This document shows, piece after piece, positions 29,742-42,000 of a stretch of DNA of 64,000 nucleotides. The DNA is from Ramichloridium luteum (lineage: Eukaryota > Ascomycota > Dothideomycetes > Mycosphaerellales > Dissoconiaceae). A program made the translations under genes and the position numbers. The notes beneath the pieces were generated by a model. That model was not told the DNA's origin, searched no databases, and saw only the letters and a list, made by a program, of their open reading frames with translations. The stretch lies in assembly GCA_002368545.1 (NCBI GenBank), contig MTSC01000054.1:62001-126000 (forward strand), read 5' to 3'. The stretch's first letter is position 1. Every line of letters starts with the position of its first letter.

Positions 29742-32700
29742 CATTGAACCGTGAGTCGTAATTGTTTAATCTTTCCTACTGCCCCCTCAATTGACCTCAA
29801 TGGGGTTTTCTTGCTCTCTTCGCTCCAGGAGCCACTGTCGCAGATAAGGCAATCCAGGTAAAGTTGCCCCTGAAGCCATCGCGATAGACATGAAGTCTTC
29901 TTGCGCCGTGCGATGATACGAGAACACATAGATCAGATGGATTCAGATGCAGATCGTAGAGGTTGAGATCCGGTGCCGTAGAGTACGCTGCTGGAGACCT
30001 CAAACGAACGGAGTGCGATTTGGCATGCGGATCTGACCGATATCATGAGGTTGAAGTGTAAAGATGGCAAGTTTTTGAGAGCTTTGTGGTCATTCGCACT
30101 TGGAATTTGCTAAAGAAGACTAGTAGACCCAAGTATGAATATTGTATCGTTATTCCATCGAACAGTGCCGCAGCTTTATCTGTGCGAGCATTCGAAAGGG
30201 TGAATGGTAACATTGTCCGCCAACCCCAACTCTCTGCGATACCAATGCAGTATGTGAAGATACACAGACAAACGGAGCAGGGAAAGTAATAGCAGCAGAG
30301 CAGCACTTACCTCTCACGATATTCTCAGCTACTCACATGGAGTCCTAATCGGTGCGCCATTCACATATGGCTCTGATCGAGGGCAAGTCTCGAAATCTCG
30401 TGACTTCTACTGTTTTGTCGACTTACCAAGCGGTCTCAGCATGGGGAGAAATTCATCAGGAGTCGAGCAGGCACGTGGGTAACGCTGAAAGCAATGGGAT
30501 CCAATCCTCGCCAAAGATGGCGCCATCGTATGCGTGCGAAGAGGAGGGAAAAGCAGGAAACGCAGCAACAGGGATCTCCACGAGCAGAGGAGTTTCTTCC
30601 GAGGTCGATTCTTCGGAAGGCTCGACTCTTCCTTTTCCGTCGGAATACCTGCTTTCTCCCCTGACAATTGGAACGAATGTGTGTAGATCGTGGCGACTGA
30701 TCTACTGCACCGTCGCAACAGGGCCTCGAACAGGAATACAGTGGCGAGAAGGCGCCATTGGTATTTGTGTTTCCTTCCAGCCCGAAGAATAGGCGGAAAA
30801 AAAGTCAAAGATCCGGGATGCCCGGAAGAGATGCCAAGGGATTTCTGAGGCAATAGACGCCATAGTCGTGATAGTGGTATGCAGTCTGGATAGTGCGTGG
30901 CCGTCAGGTTTCTTCTTCTCTTTCGCGTATTTTCGCGCTGAACCAATAAGAAGTGCGTGTAGGGCAGAATTGAGAGCACAACATCATCACGCACCGTCCA
31001 TGTCCTCTTCTCCAGAGCCGCCACGCGTGGTCGCCACCATGTACCTGGCTTCTGGGTGACGAGAGGCGTGCACCGGTCAATGCAAGTGCGGATAAAAAAA
31101 AGAAAAACGCTTCCTCGGTCCAAATCGCGAACATGCGGCGAGCCTGGACCGGACAGTACTGTTTCGGCGGAGTTTGCTGGTCTGAAGTCGTTCACGTGTG
31201 CATGTGCGTTCCTGTCGTTTTGACAGCGATGTTCTATAGGTACAAAAGAGCATCTGTTCAATGATCTCTATAGGTACAGAAGAACATCTGTACGTTGACA
31301 GGTCACCAGCAAGGGACAGAAGGTAGGAACGAGGCATCGTACAATCCTTCCGTTTAGCTGCCGGAACTTTGTACAACACCTGCAAAGTTCATTTCTCTTC
31401 AGCGTTACCCTGGACGGGCAAATGCAGTACACCATAGTGCCAAAGAATGTCCATCGAGTCCACGACCGTTATTGCTTGCTTTGACTTCTTCGTTTTCGGT
31501 AGATGAATCCTTGTCATGCAACCCCGCAAATGTGGAGGAGAGGGTGGTCAGCCGTCTATCGTGACACCGATCCTTCCGCGCGGCCCCGCTGCCATGGTTA
31601 TTTTCTGGGCTGCAGTCGATACGAGTGGAGCGACGCCGCCACGGGTCGAGGGTTGCAAGATGTGCGCAGCGCACAGTCGCGAGCTGTGGCCGCCGTATCC
31701 GCTGGCATCATCACCGCCATCATGGCGTGCCGGCGATGCGACGCAAAGACCGATTGTTGCCGCCCCGGATTGCATGGCGAGCGACAATCAGACCTTGTGG
31801 CGGCGGTCTCTTTCGAGTTCTGGAATATTGCGTGCCGCGCAGCGCTGCACCAGCTTGCCGCGTGGCTGAGAGATGGCTTCCTCACCCCCTCCTCGTGTTC
31901 GACGCCACCCAGCACCTGGTTGTTCCGCCTGAGATTTTTCTCCGAACCGCCGATATATCCTGGACAGGCCAAGTTCGCCATGGCGGCTCCAAGATTGCTT
32001 GCATTGCTTGTGGGAAGTGCCTGCGTAGAGACATGTTCATTGTCACTGTTGCCCAGCAGGCTTGAGCGAGAGGCGTTTGTATTGGCGAGATCTTGCAGAA
32101 AGCCACGCCTCTTGCCTGGCTGGCCCGAGGCAGATTTTTGCGGAGGGGCTCGAACGTGCGCCTCAATTCTGCGCGCGCCGCTTGCGATGAGGAATCATCG
32201 CATGCCAACTCGTTCAAACAGGAACATGATGACCATGCAGCGCTCGCGATGAGACAGCAGTTGTGGTGTCCGACATCCGTGCGATTGCGGCGAAAATGCA
32301 CGTGGTGATAGGTTCTCATTCGTACCCGATCGTTTCTCGTAAAACACCCATCACGGCACTCTGCGCCCTGTCATCTCAAACTCTGTCGGATCGCGGGGAC
32401 GGAGCGTGCGCCGAGACAAAATGCTCCTATTATTGCGCATGACGACCGCCATTTTCTCATGCCCGTCGTCTGACCATTTCATTTCTGCTCGAACCATCAT
32501 CGAACGGCGACTGGCGGCGGTGGTGGCTGCGTTCAAGCGCGTATCAGCCTCGTTTCAAATCCGAATTACCCCTGATTGCTGCACTTTTCCCCGAACGGCG
32601 CTGGGGCAACGGTCGCGGAATTCAATTAAGATGAGCCGAAAGCGCCACATTTTCGGGGTTTGCTTTGATCATTTCTCCGCGCTCTTCAGATCATGCGGTT

Positions 32701-35700
32701 TTGGTGTGAGGCGTGGTGTCATCGTCATTTTTCGTACCCCGGTTCACTAGGTGGTCCGTCGCGGCAAAGTCTTGTTGTGTTTGACTGAGGCAGCATTCTA
32801 GGAGTCTCCTTGGCGCAGCAGCCTCAGGAATCAGAAAATGGCCCGCGATGCGCCCGGAAGGCAAATGTTGGTAGACGATCGCTGTGGAGAATAGGCCAAA
32901 ACGCCATGAGTGGCAAATCTGAGCGATGTGGAGACCCGTAAATCACTGATATGCTGCTCATTCTGCTTGCAGCAATGGATCGAGCCATGCCGAGCAGAAT
33001 TGACGAGGCGATCGCGAGATCTGCCTGCTCTGCATGACAGGAATTCCATAGCTGGTATTATTGCCAAGATCGAGCATCCGATGTTCCGGTCAGGACTTGT
33101 GGAGACTGTGTTCGTCGAGTCAATTGGCAAAATGGGCGAGCAAGAAGGCCACTTTGTGAGAATATCTTTGGAAACCTCATTTTTGTAGATCGCAGTGAGT
33201 CGGTGGGAGTCGTTTGATATAATGACGATTCGTCATCGCGTGTGATCGTCGGACTTATCGCAACGGTCGTGCCAACTTGCGATTTTCACGTTCTCGTTCA
33301 TTACAGACGATTGAGGAGAATCGACGAGCCAATCCAACTGGCTACGAGACCTCATTGTATCCGCGGTATTTGCAGTCCTGCCTTTGTTCATGAAGCACGA
33401 TCCGCACAAGCGATCCCGAGGCGTTTCTCACCGCGTTATTGTTCGCTCGTGTCTTTGGAAGGCATCTTCCTGCCTCATCCGGCCACGTTCCCGCCCGGGG
33501 ATGATGACCGTCGATCACCATTCTTAGCAGCACCTGGCAAACCTTCTCCGCATTTTCCGTTCACGCTGCTGGCTGTGGCCTTTTTCTGGGGGCGGGGACA
33601 GCCATGCTGACATGCGGCACGGTTCATGAGGGAGCGCGGGGAAAATACAATTCGAAACTTCATGGCTTTTTCTTTCACGTCGCACGAAAATCTCGTTGTG
33701 CGCTGCAGATGCTGTGTTGCTCCTCGGGAGTCTTCTGCCCATCATGGTAGCCAAGTACCCACCGACAAGCAGAAACCTGTCGAGACAACGACGGCTCGGG
33801 CGATCATTCATTCGGGCATTGCAGAGTACCTGTTGGGTGAGCCAATTGCGCTTTCCCCTCTCTTTCAGTGGCGCCCTTGAGAGAGATCCGTCGCGCGCCA
33901 CCTTCGACACCGCTACCATACGGCAGTCGAGTTCACCGGCACTCACGGCAGACGGACGAAAGCCACCAAAACTCTTTTCTCCAGTCTTTCTTGCTTTCCG
34001 TTTCTTGTCACATGAAATCCCAAAACTGTAATATCACCCTTCAGGTACGCTTGTGAGTGCAGAAGCTTTCTTGGGATTTGTCGCACGGTGGGGAAGACAA
34101 AAGTCTCAGCGGTCATCTGACAGAAGTTTCATACTCAGACTTTTGCAATGACACACGTTCTGTTGAGACTCTAATTTGGCTTTCCGTCACATGAAAGAAG
34201 GTTGTCCGGATCGTCACAGACATCGCAGGTGATGGGCAAACAGGTGTTGCGCGGGAACAGCCATTGAGGCACATGAGAAAACGTGCTCCTGGATCCCCTT
34301 TACAGACCCCTCGGCGAAGATCGGGTTCGGTAGAAGGTACGTAGAAGGGGAAAGGTACCACAAGATCCATTCCTGGGACTTCTTGGTCATAAGGATGGCG
34401 GGGACAATGTCGATCAATCAGCGACGATCTCCCGTCAGGTCTGCCGCTGTAGGGACACACCAGAGAGGTACACTTTCTGTGTGAGAGCAACGAATTGCCT
34501 CGATGTTCCTTTCTTTTCGGGACACTAGTTCCTCGAACAGAAACCTCGGATGCGCTGAAGCAGAATGATCGACGAGCAACTCGCCGAATAGGCATGTTTC
34601 TCGAAATCGATAATCCATCTATCTGAGTGTGACACACAATTGGTGTATATGCTGTTTATGGAAGTGCTAAACACACGACCTCCATCCCGGAGGACCACTC
34701 TGCAGACTGCTTTCGGCATTTTAGCCGCCTCACCTGAACTCGTGTTGCTATCGACTGGACACAGATGGGTGTGATGGGCATCTGAGCCCCCACTATCAAT
34801 CTAATCCCAGGGTGTCGGTGCCATTTCGCCGCTATGATAAGAAGGTAGCATCAGACGTGGCGGGCGCGAAGGATTCCAAATCGTCATAGCATTGTTCGTC
34901 GCCCATAGATCAGAAATGTATTATCCCCATCTCATGACAATGCTCCGACAAACAAGCTCGCTGCACGGCGGCGGCTCAGCTGCTGGCCTATCTGCTCCCA
35001 ACAAGGCCCCCCACACAAGTCCTCGAAAGTCAAATTTCGGCGGCAGTGTCCACAGTATACCTAGTACGTAGCTTTGCAGGCACGGGTTCAGAGTGATCGA
35101 CACTGCATACCGCCGTGCGTTAGCGTCGATGGAACAGGCTTTTCAGGAGCGGCCTCTACCCCCGCTGTGGTTGTCACTGCTTTTTCTGCGTTTTAGCCGA
35201 GCTTCGTACTGCTTCGGAATTAGGACGAATCGGACAGGCCGTTCCTGTGGAGTGCGGTACACTACAGCACGGATGTGGGCACATTCAGGAATACTTTGGT
35301 ACCTCGTGCCTGAAAATCACACGCCCAGGGCCGTTTGGGCACGCGCAGTATTCCGTAGTATTTCCGACCTTACTTTTAAGCATAGCCGTTGGAATTCATC
35401 GTGGCTGAAGCACTATATCGGGCGCTCTGCCTTGTTCTGCGCAACAGGATCCAAGACATTTCCATCTATCGTTTATATCAGATGTTCACTATAGCTGTGC
35501 CACCAGGCTGGTGTCTGTGACAAGATCGAGACACGCTACGGTACGTCCTCGATCAACCTCGTATTGAACTGTATTTTCTTGTGGTTCGGGCTTTCGCCGC
35601 CCAAGTCGGCATTCCGGATCGCTGATATCTCGGGACGCAAAGGCACTCGGTGTCCTCGGCGATGCAGAAGATAGTTTGAGGTAAGTCTCACCGACCTGGA

Positions 35701-36714
35701 TTGGGCGCTACAGCACGGTGTTGCACCAACTAGTCTGCCAATATGTATCTTCATGGGTGTGCTTTCGTGTCGATACTTACAATATAGCAACCTCAAGATG
35801 GACCCCTTCGACGACTGCTGGCGAAAGTGTGGGCGTGGGCGTGCATGTCTAGTGTATCCCATCGAATCGCCAAGGGTTTCCGCCAGTGGGTGTGTGGGCT
35901 GCGGCGGTACCTTAGCACCATGTGCATGTGTGTCGTACGTAAGTGCGCTGTCATGCCCTCGGCGATTCTAGGGTGAGAGGGTTGTTGTCGCATTGTCCCA
36001 TTCCGGTCGCGCGTGGTCATGCAATAGAGTGAGGGTTCTATTGACCAGGTCGGGTAGACAAGCATTGATAGCGAGAACCTTAGGCCGCGAGATGCCGTCG
36101 CGGCCGTCATCCCACCGCCGCAGACATGTGAACGCTGCATGTGGCAGGGACCGAACTCAGATATCCACGAGGATTCTTGCGTGATGTTCGACGACACATG
36201 GGCGCGGCCGCAAAACACAATTGGCGGCTGATCGATTAGAATTGCTGTTTCTGTATCTTCACATGCCGAGATCAACGTCGTCAAACTGTGTTATCAGAAG
36301 ATAAAGCTTCGGGGATTCGCGTCCGATCAGCCTAATCGGGAAGGAGAAAGTGAACACGGACAACAACAGCATGTTCTAGATGTTTGAAGACACCAACTAT
36401 CACGAACCATCAGTGTCCAAGTTGAATTAACTACGCAATGCGATAACGAAGTCGTGATCAAGCATGTTGGAAGATTTCTGAACTCTCAACGCTTGTTTCA
36501 CTATTGACAAGCACCGGCAGATATATGCCGCTTCGTTGGACTTGCCGTCGGTCCGTCTCAAAACTTAGGCGACGTCACGATGGAAGAAATGTCCCGAGAC
36601 TACAGGAGATAGAGTTCCCAACAAGAAGAATTCTGGAAATAGATAGTAAAGAATCACGAGCTAAGTTTCTCCCCCATCACAACGTAGACACACCCACGCC
36701 AGCACACGAATTCC
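29742..36714. other. large gene-free spacer (7.0 kb)
   Basis: No gene with a recognisable domain. Several unusually long but featureless open frames occur: 284 codons at 30407-31261 (-, no ATG at the start) and 249 codons at 31503-32252 (+), with overlapping frames on both strands. Two 34-bp tandem units lie at 31233-31300. Composition is balanced, without the AT collapse of the retrotransposon. It may hold regulatory DNA, non-coding transcripts or unrecognised decayed sequence. Confidence 0.4.
31233..31300. repeat. two-unit 34-bp tandem repeat
   Basis: Units 31233-31266 and 31267-31300 both begin TCTATAGGTACA and share the ACATCTGT/GCATCTGT word. They differ at roughly six positions. Confidence 0.75.
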
Positions 36715-38716
36715 CTAAGATAGAGCGACCCACAGGGGCGCCAGGATGAGGTAGAGCCACATGAAGCCCGTCACGCCGGCCGTACCCCAGAAGGCAGGTG
36801 TCGGCGGCGTGATGGATTCCTTCTTCGGACGCGCGAGGCCCGTCTTAGCATCACGCGCCAGAAAGTCATCGCGCGTCTTGAGGTTCGGGTCGGGCGAGAG
36901 CAGGTATTGAATCGGTACGAAGGCGTTGTAGAAGCAGTCGAGGATGATCTTGGTGAAGGGCGGGTAGGCGATAGAGGCCAGCAGGGTGTAGGCCGAGCGG
37001 GTCTGCAGCGGCAGCGCCGTGCTCAGGTTGACATACACGACGGCAGTGAGCAGCGCGAAGTAGGTCAGGTGCATCCAGCCGCCGTCGCCAAAGATAACAC
37101 GCCAGGCCTTGCCGAAGGAAGTCTTGCTGGCCAGCGAGCGGGTGTGGGCAACGTCAGCACCGGTCGTCTTGAAGGCGGCCATCTTGGTCTCGCCGAAGAT
37201 CTGGTGCTTAACGAGCCACAGCACGCCCTTGAGCTGGTATGGCAAGTTCCACAGGCGCACGCCGTCGTCCAGCGATACGGTGTCGTTGGAGGCGATCGAC
37301 AGCATCCAGTTGAAGATGTAGTTGGATGAGTAAGCAACGCAGCCGAGCGCCAAGGAAATGAACAAGCTATTGCCAGACGAGGGGACGACGTCTCCCCCGC
37401 GCGCCAACGCCAGAATAGCCGGAAGGGAGAGCATCTGCCAGAAGCGCAGCAGCGTCATGTGCAGGATCGGGATCACACCAGAAATCTTGGCGCCCATCGG
37501 CTTGTCCTTCATGACCGGGTGTGCGAAAAGCGAGTATCCGTGAATAATACCAGTCATCCACTTGGTTTGCAGCTTGGCCATATCAGTGTAGGTCAAGGCA
37601 TTCAGACCGTGCTGGTGCTCTTCCTCCACCAGGCGGGACTTGAAACCATAGGCTTGCAGAATGATGCTGACAATGAAGCTGTCCTCCTGCTTCACCATGG
37701 TGGGAAAACCACCAATGGCATCGAAGCTCTTGACACGCGCGACATACCCAGTGCCCTGGCAAATGGCCCGGCCCTTGGCGTCGAACAAGCGCTGGATGAC
37801 ATCGGAATCAAGGTGGAAGCGAGGCGCAAGAGTGAAACCCTGAGGCAGGTTGTAGAACTTTTGCGGTGCGCCAGCCAGGGCGACCTGCTCGTCCTCCTCA
37901 AGGAAAGGAATGGTGCCGCGCAGCCAGTTCTCACCCGTGATCATGTCGATGTCGAGCACCGCGAAGTAGGGCGCGGCACCGCCGGGGAACGTCTTGACCT
38001 GCTCCAAACCGAAGGCGATGTTGGCGGCCTTGGAGTGGATCTTGACGGCCGCGCCGCGCGCCGCGTAGAAGATCTGAGCCTGCGGGTTCGACTTCTTCAG
38101 CTGCTGCACGAGCTGCTTGACGGACTCGGACCCGCCATCGTCGAGCACGACGACGCGGTAGCGGTCCTTCGGGTAGTCCTGAGCCAGCACCGCTTTGAGC
38201 GTGTCCGTGATGATGTCCAATCCCTCGCCGTAGCAGGGGCAGAAGACATCGATGCGCGGCAGATCCTTGCCCACAGCGCGCAGACGCTTCTGCGGCGTCC
38301 AGCCTTTTCCGAGCCCAGTCAGGAGCAATGCGTTCATCAAACCAGAGACTGTGTAGAGAAAGAGCGTTCGTCAGCGTTTTCGCCCTCTCCTTTCATTTAC
38401 CAGCATTCTCATGCTCAGCCCTGTTTCTTTTTTTGGGAATCCGCGCGTTGCGTGCGTTGTTCGGTTCCCGAATTTGGTGAGCAACGTGGCACTTACCAGC
38501 GAAAGTCCATTCCACCACGAAGAACGTAATGTAGAGGGCCAGTTGGGAGCCGCTGGCGGCTCCCAGCGTCTGCACGATGCTCACGCCTCGCCATGCGAAG
38601 TAGATGAGGCCGGTGAGCAGCGGGATTTTGCCAAAGGCGATGGCGCGCCGCAGAGCGTCATTGCGGCGCTGCTCGCGGCTCACGCTCACGGGCTTCGCCT
38701 CAGTGACGGCGCCCAT
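36715..38716 (-). CDS. processive membrane family-2 glycosyltransferase (cellulose-synthase-like)
   Basis: Two exons, 38716-38497 and 38348-36715, with a 148-bp intron (38349-38496); 617 residues. Two N-terminal membrane spans (about 30-50 and 57-75) precede a cytosolic GT-A domain. Its motifs are LDDGG (D143, D144), LDIDM (D206, D208), KQEDS (E295, D296) and QTKW (334-337), the D, DxD, ED and Q-x-x-R/K-W set of processive GT2 enzymes. Three or more C-terminal spans follow. Such enzymes polymerise a sugar from a nucleotide donor and export it through the membrane. The layout resembles the conserved fungal GT2 known as ZtGT2 in Zymoseptoria, needed for hyphal growth on solid surfaces; orthology is inferred from memory. 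It stands alone between two large spacers. Confidence 0.88.
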
Positions 38717-38988
38717 GGCTGCGGGGAGAAGGATGGAAGTAGAAAAATGACCAGAACACAAAGAATGATTCGGACGACGGCAAGCAGAAGAGAATGCCTG
38801 CAAACGTCTTCTTGCTCGCAAGACCTGACTGACAGGAGAAGGAGGAGTATCACGAAAAATGTTGCGCGGGCAAGGGGACGATAATAGGCGCCTCTGTAAC
38901 GGCCGCCACCTGACGAGTAGCCGACACCCTGTACAATTACAGTCGCAGATAATCTATGCGGGGTTAAGCCTCAAGGGAGAGAAGCACA

Positions 38989-38990
<2 letters not shown>

Positions 38991-39029
<39 letters not shown>
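38991..39029. repeat. (CA)n microsatellite
   Basis: An uninterrupted run of about 19 CA units, some 275 bp upstream of the glycosyltransferase ATG. Likely length-variable between strains. Confidence 0.98.
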
Positions 39030-39031
<2 letters not shown>

Positions 39032-42000
39032 CTCACGCTCAGGTTACGGTGACACGGTGATCCCCCGCTCCCCAATGCGGCCGAGAGCCATTTTGGGGCT
39101 CTTTTGGTTGTGCGGGAGGTGGTGGGCCGGCTGGCCGACAGCTGCACTGCCGATTTCAGTGTAGCATGCAAGTTGACTTTCCCCAGTCTGGGTCCTGCAG
39201 GTACTCAAGCACTATACAGAATCCCATAGTCAGGTGTCAGGGACGAATACGGACTGGACTTTCGTGTTGGAGCTGCGACTTGTGACAGCTACCGGCCAGC
39301 AACATTTTCCTACTATCGCCAAACCTCCAGGGCCACACCTTCACATGGTGAAGGTTTCAATGCTTTCTTGCAGCACTGGAAAGCTTCACATTCCGAAGCT
39401 CGGCCCAGCTTCAAGCATCACACAGCATCAGCGGCGTGAGCTGCCCGCCCTTGTCTCTCCACTGACCCTGATCTGCCTGACACGCCGAGCAGTTCGAGAG
39501 CACTGGGCAGTGTGGATGCCGCTTCTCCAGTGGACTGAAACGCCACGGGCAGCACGGGACCACGGGAGCTGCACGGCTTTCGCGCGGGCGGATCAAGGTT
39601 CGGTCTCAGATCAGGCGGGCTGGCCGACAAGAGTAAAAAATGCCACTGCAAACCTTCAGTGAAGTAGGCACGGGATTGCCACCCGTTCTCGATTCGCTGC
39701 TGTCTCTAACACAAATGACTTTCCTCAACCTCAACGGAAGAACGCCTCGAACAGTCGGACAGCGTGGTGAATTCACCGGACTGGTCCTGAGAAAAGTAAT
39801 TCTGTATTTTTTTTTCTCATATGCAATAATGACAACGTGATATTGATGTTTGAGGCGAAGCATTCTGAGTGCATCAATGCTGCCATATTATTAATTCTGT
39901 GTTGATAATAATCGTCTGTCATTTGCTGCGGACAACTATAATCGCGGTCCGCACATTCGGATCGCCATGCCTCGGCAGGCGCTGTCAAGGAACGCGGACT
40001 GCAGAACAGGTAAAAGTGGTGTGGGTGCGCCTCCGCACTGGCGGGCCTGCAGGTTGCAAGGGTAGCAAACGGTGGACAGGGGTGTGGGAGAGAACACGTT
40101 GTACGGAAGACTATGAGAAAGGTACAGGGAGTACAATGCGGCAGGGTATAACAGGTCCTGGGAATCGTTGGCGCGGTACATGCAATACTCCCAGAATATA
40201 CGATCTGTACACAATACATCGCGACATTTATCTGCAGGCTGCAAGGGCCGCTGGATGACAGCTCGGCCCGGGGTCTGTAAAAGTTGCGAAGGCGGAGTTT
40301 GAAGTTCCCCATGCGCATATGTGTGCGCTGTAATTATTGCAGTACCACTGCGGGAGCACTGTCTGAGTGGAGGGATCATGGATGTAGAGGAAAGTAAAAC
40401 AAGGAGATATGAGGAGGTGCAGGCATTCAAGCAGTCCCGCATGTTCAGCGTCGCAGAATGCCTGTCGCTATGTCCCCGTGGCAGCATTTCTCCCTTATTG
40501 AGATATCACGCGATTGTTTCGTTGGCGGTCTGCGCCAGCCTATCTGTCCACGGATTGTGTTCCGGGTGTGATGACATGCCTGCTCCCAGCGCGCGTCAGA
40601 GGGATTGCGAAATGGAAGGATCACAAGCTCCCCGTACCCGACAAGCCTCCCGTGTGCCCGTGCGACAAAACAGCGTCATGATTTCAAACAGACAAGTGTG
40701 TGGGATCTGTCAGGTGCTACATGCTTCAGTGCAGGCTGGAGTATTCTCTAGTGGTGCTGCTTGTTGTCTGTCTTTCACCATTGCGGTGAAAAGAAACCAA
40801 AGGCGTGGTTCATCCTTTGGGCGTGAGTTGAAGATCACGATCGACGGCGATCAACCACGCTCAAGCCAGCACGCGCTCCCCGGCCGGGCGTCGACGGATT
40901 CATCGGCCGCCGCAAGCAAAATCGGCGAGATGGGCGCATCTTTGGCGCAGTGCAGCTTCCCATCGGGGAAATAAAACAATGAAGATCTCTGACGGCGAAC
41001 AAGCAGCGCATCCTGCACAGCACGGGACCAGATCGCGTCTGGGTCTTCAGGAAGAGGCATGAGAATCGTCATGATAATCAAACATTTCAGCTAGATTTTC
41101 TAGATCAAATATCGTCGCGAGCGACCGTTGCAACACTGCTGTCTGTTTGCCGGACTGCCGCCTTCCAGCGCTGCCCCTGGGCCGCGCACCCAAGGCCAGA
41201 TTCTGGGTCTTCATTATAGACTCGAGTGTGTTAGGATTACCCTTCGATCACGTCGATGTTTTAGCGGCAAGCTCAAATCTAGAATTGTGTCATGAGTTCT
41301 CGCATGAGACATTGATCTTCACACACGTGCGCGTGGGCGAGCATTGAGCAAGAAGAAAATAGCTCGCCTTCCTTTTTCCCGCCCCAACGTAGATCTGACT
41401 GATCTTCGGTCCCAATGATGTCTCTGATCGCCGCCACAGTGTGGTGTTTGTCAGCGTGTGCGAGCTTTGTTTCCTTCGGCGGGACTGTCTTGCGCCGGAC
41501 GACGCCACATATGTAGCCGTGCTGCCAGCGCCGCGCAAACTCCTCCCATGAACGGCCGGAGTAGTGACAGCTGCGACGATCGACAGGTTGAGACATCAGC
41601 CGGCACAAGACGACCGGGGTCTGCCGCCGGGAGTGGGACTCCAATGCCTACTGCAGCGGGCTGCTGTCTGGTGTTTTTGGCTCTGCTCTGCTGTTTCCTA
41701 CTTGCTGCGCTGTCGCTACTTTTCTGGGCTTCGCCCTTTCATTTGCAAGCAACCCAGCTAGTGGAGAAGCTTGAGTAGGATTAATCTTGGGTTCTCCAAC
41801 GGGCGGCCCGCTGACCACAACAACGGCAACGGTCATCGACGCGCTCGATCTCTTCCACATCTGGATTCTTCTCTGTCTTTGGCGATCCTTCCTGTCGGTT
41901 ACAGCAACACGTTTTGCAGGTCTCTGATTCCCCTTAACTCCCAACCCAAGACAAAAACCGCATGGAGAACATGCGGGCGGATGTCGTCAGGTCTCGCCTA

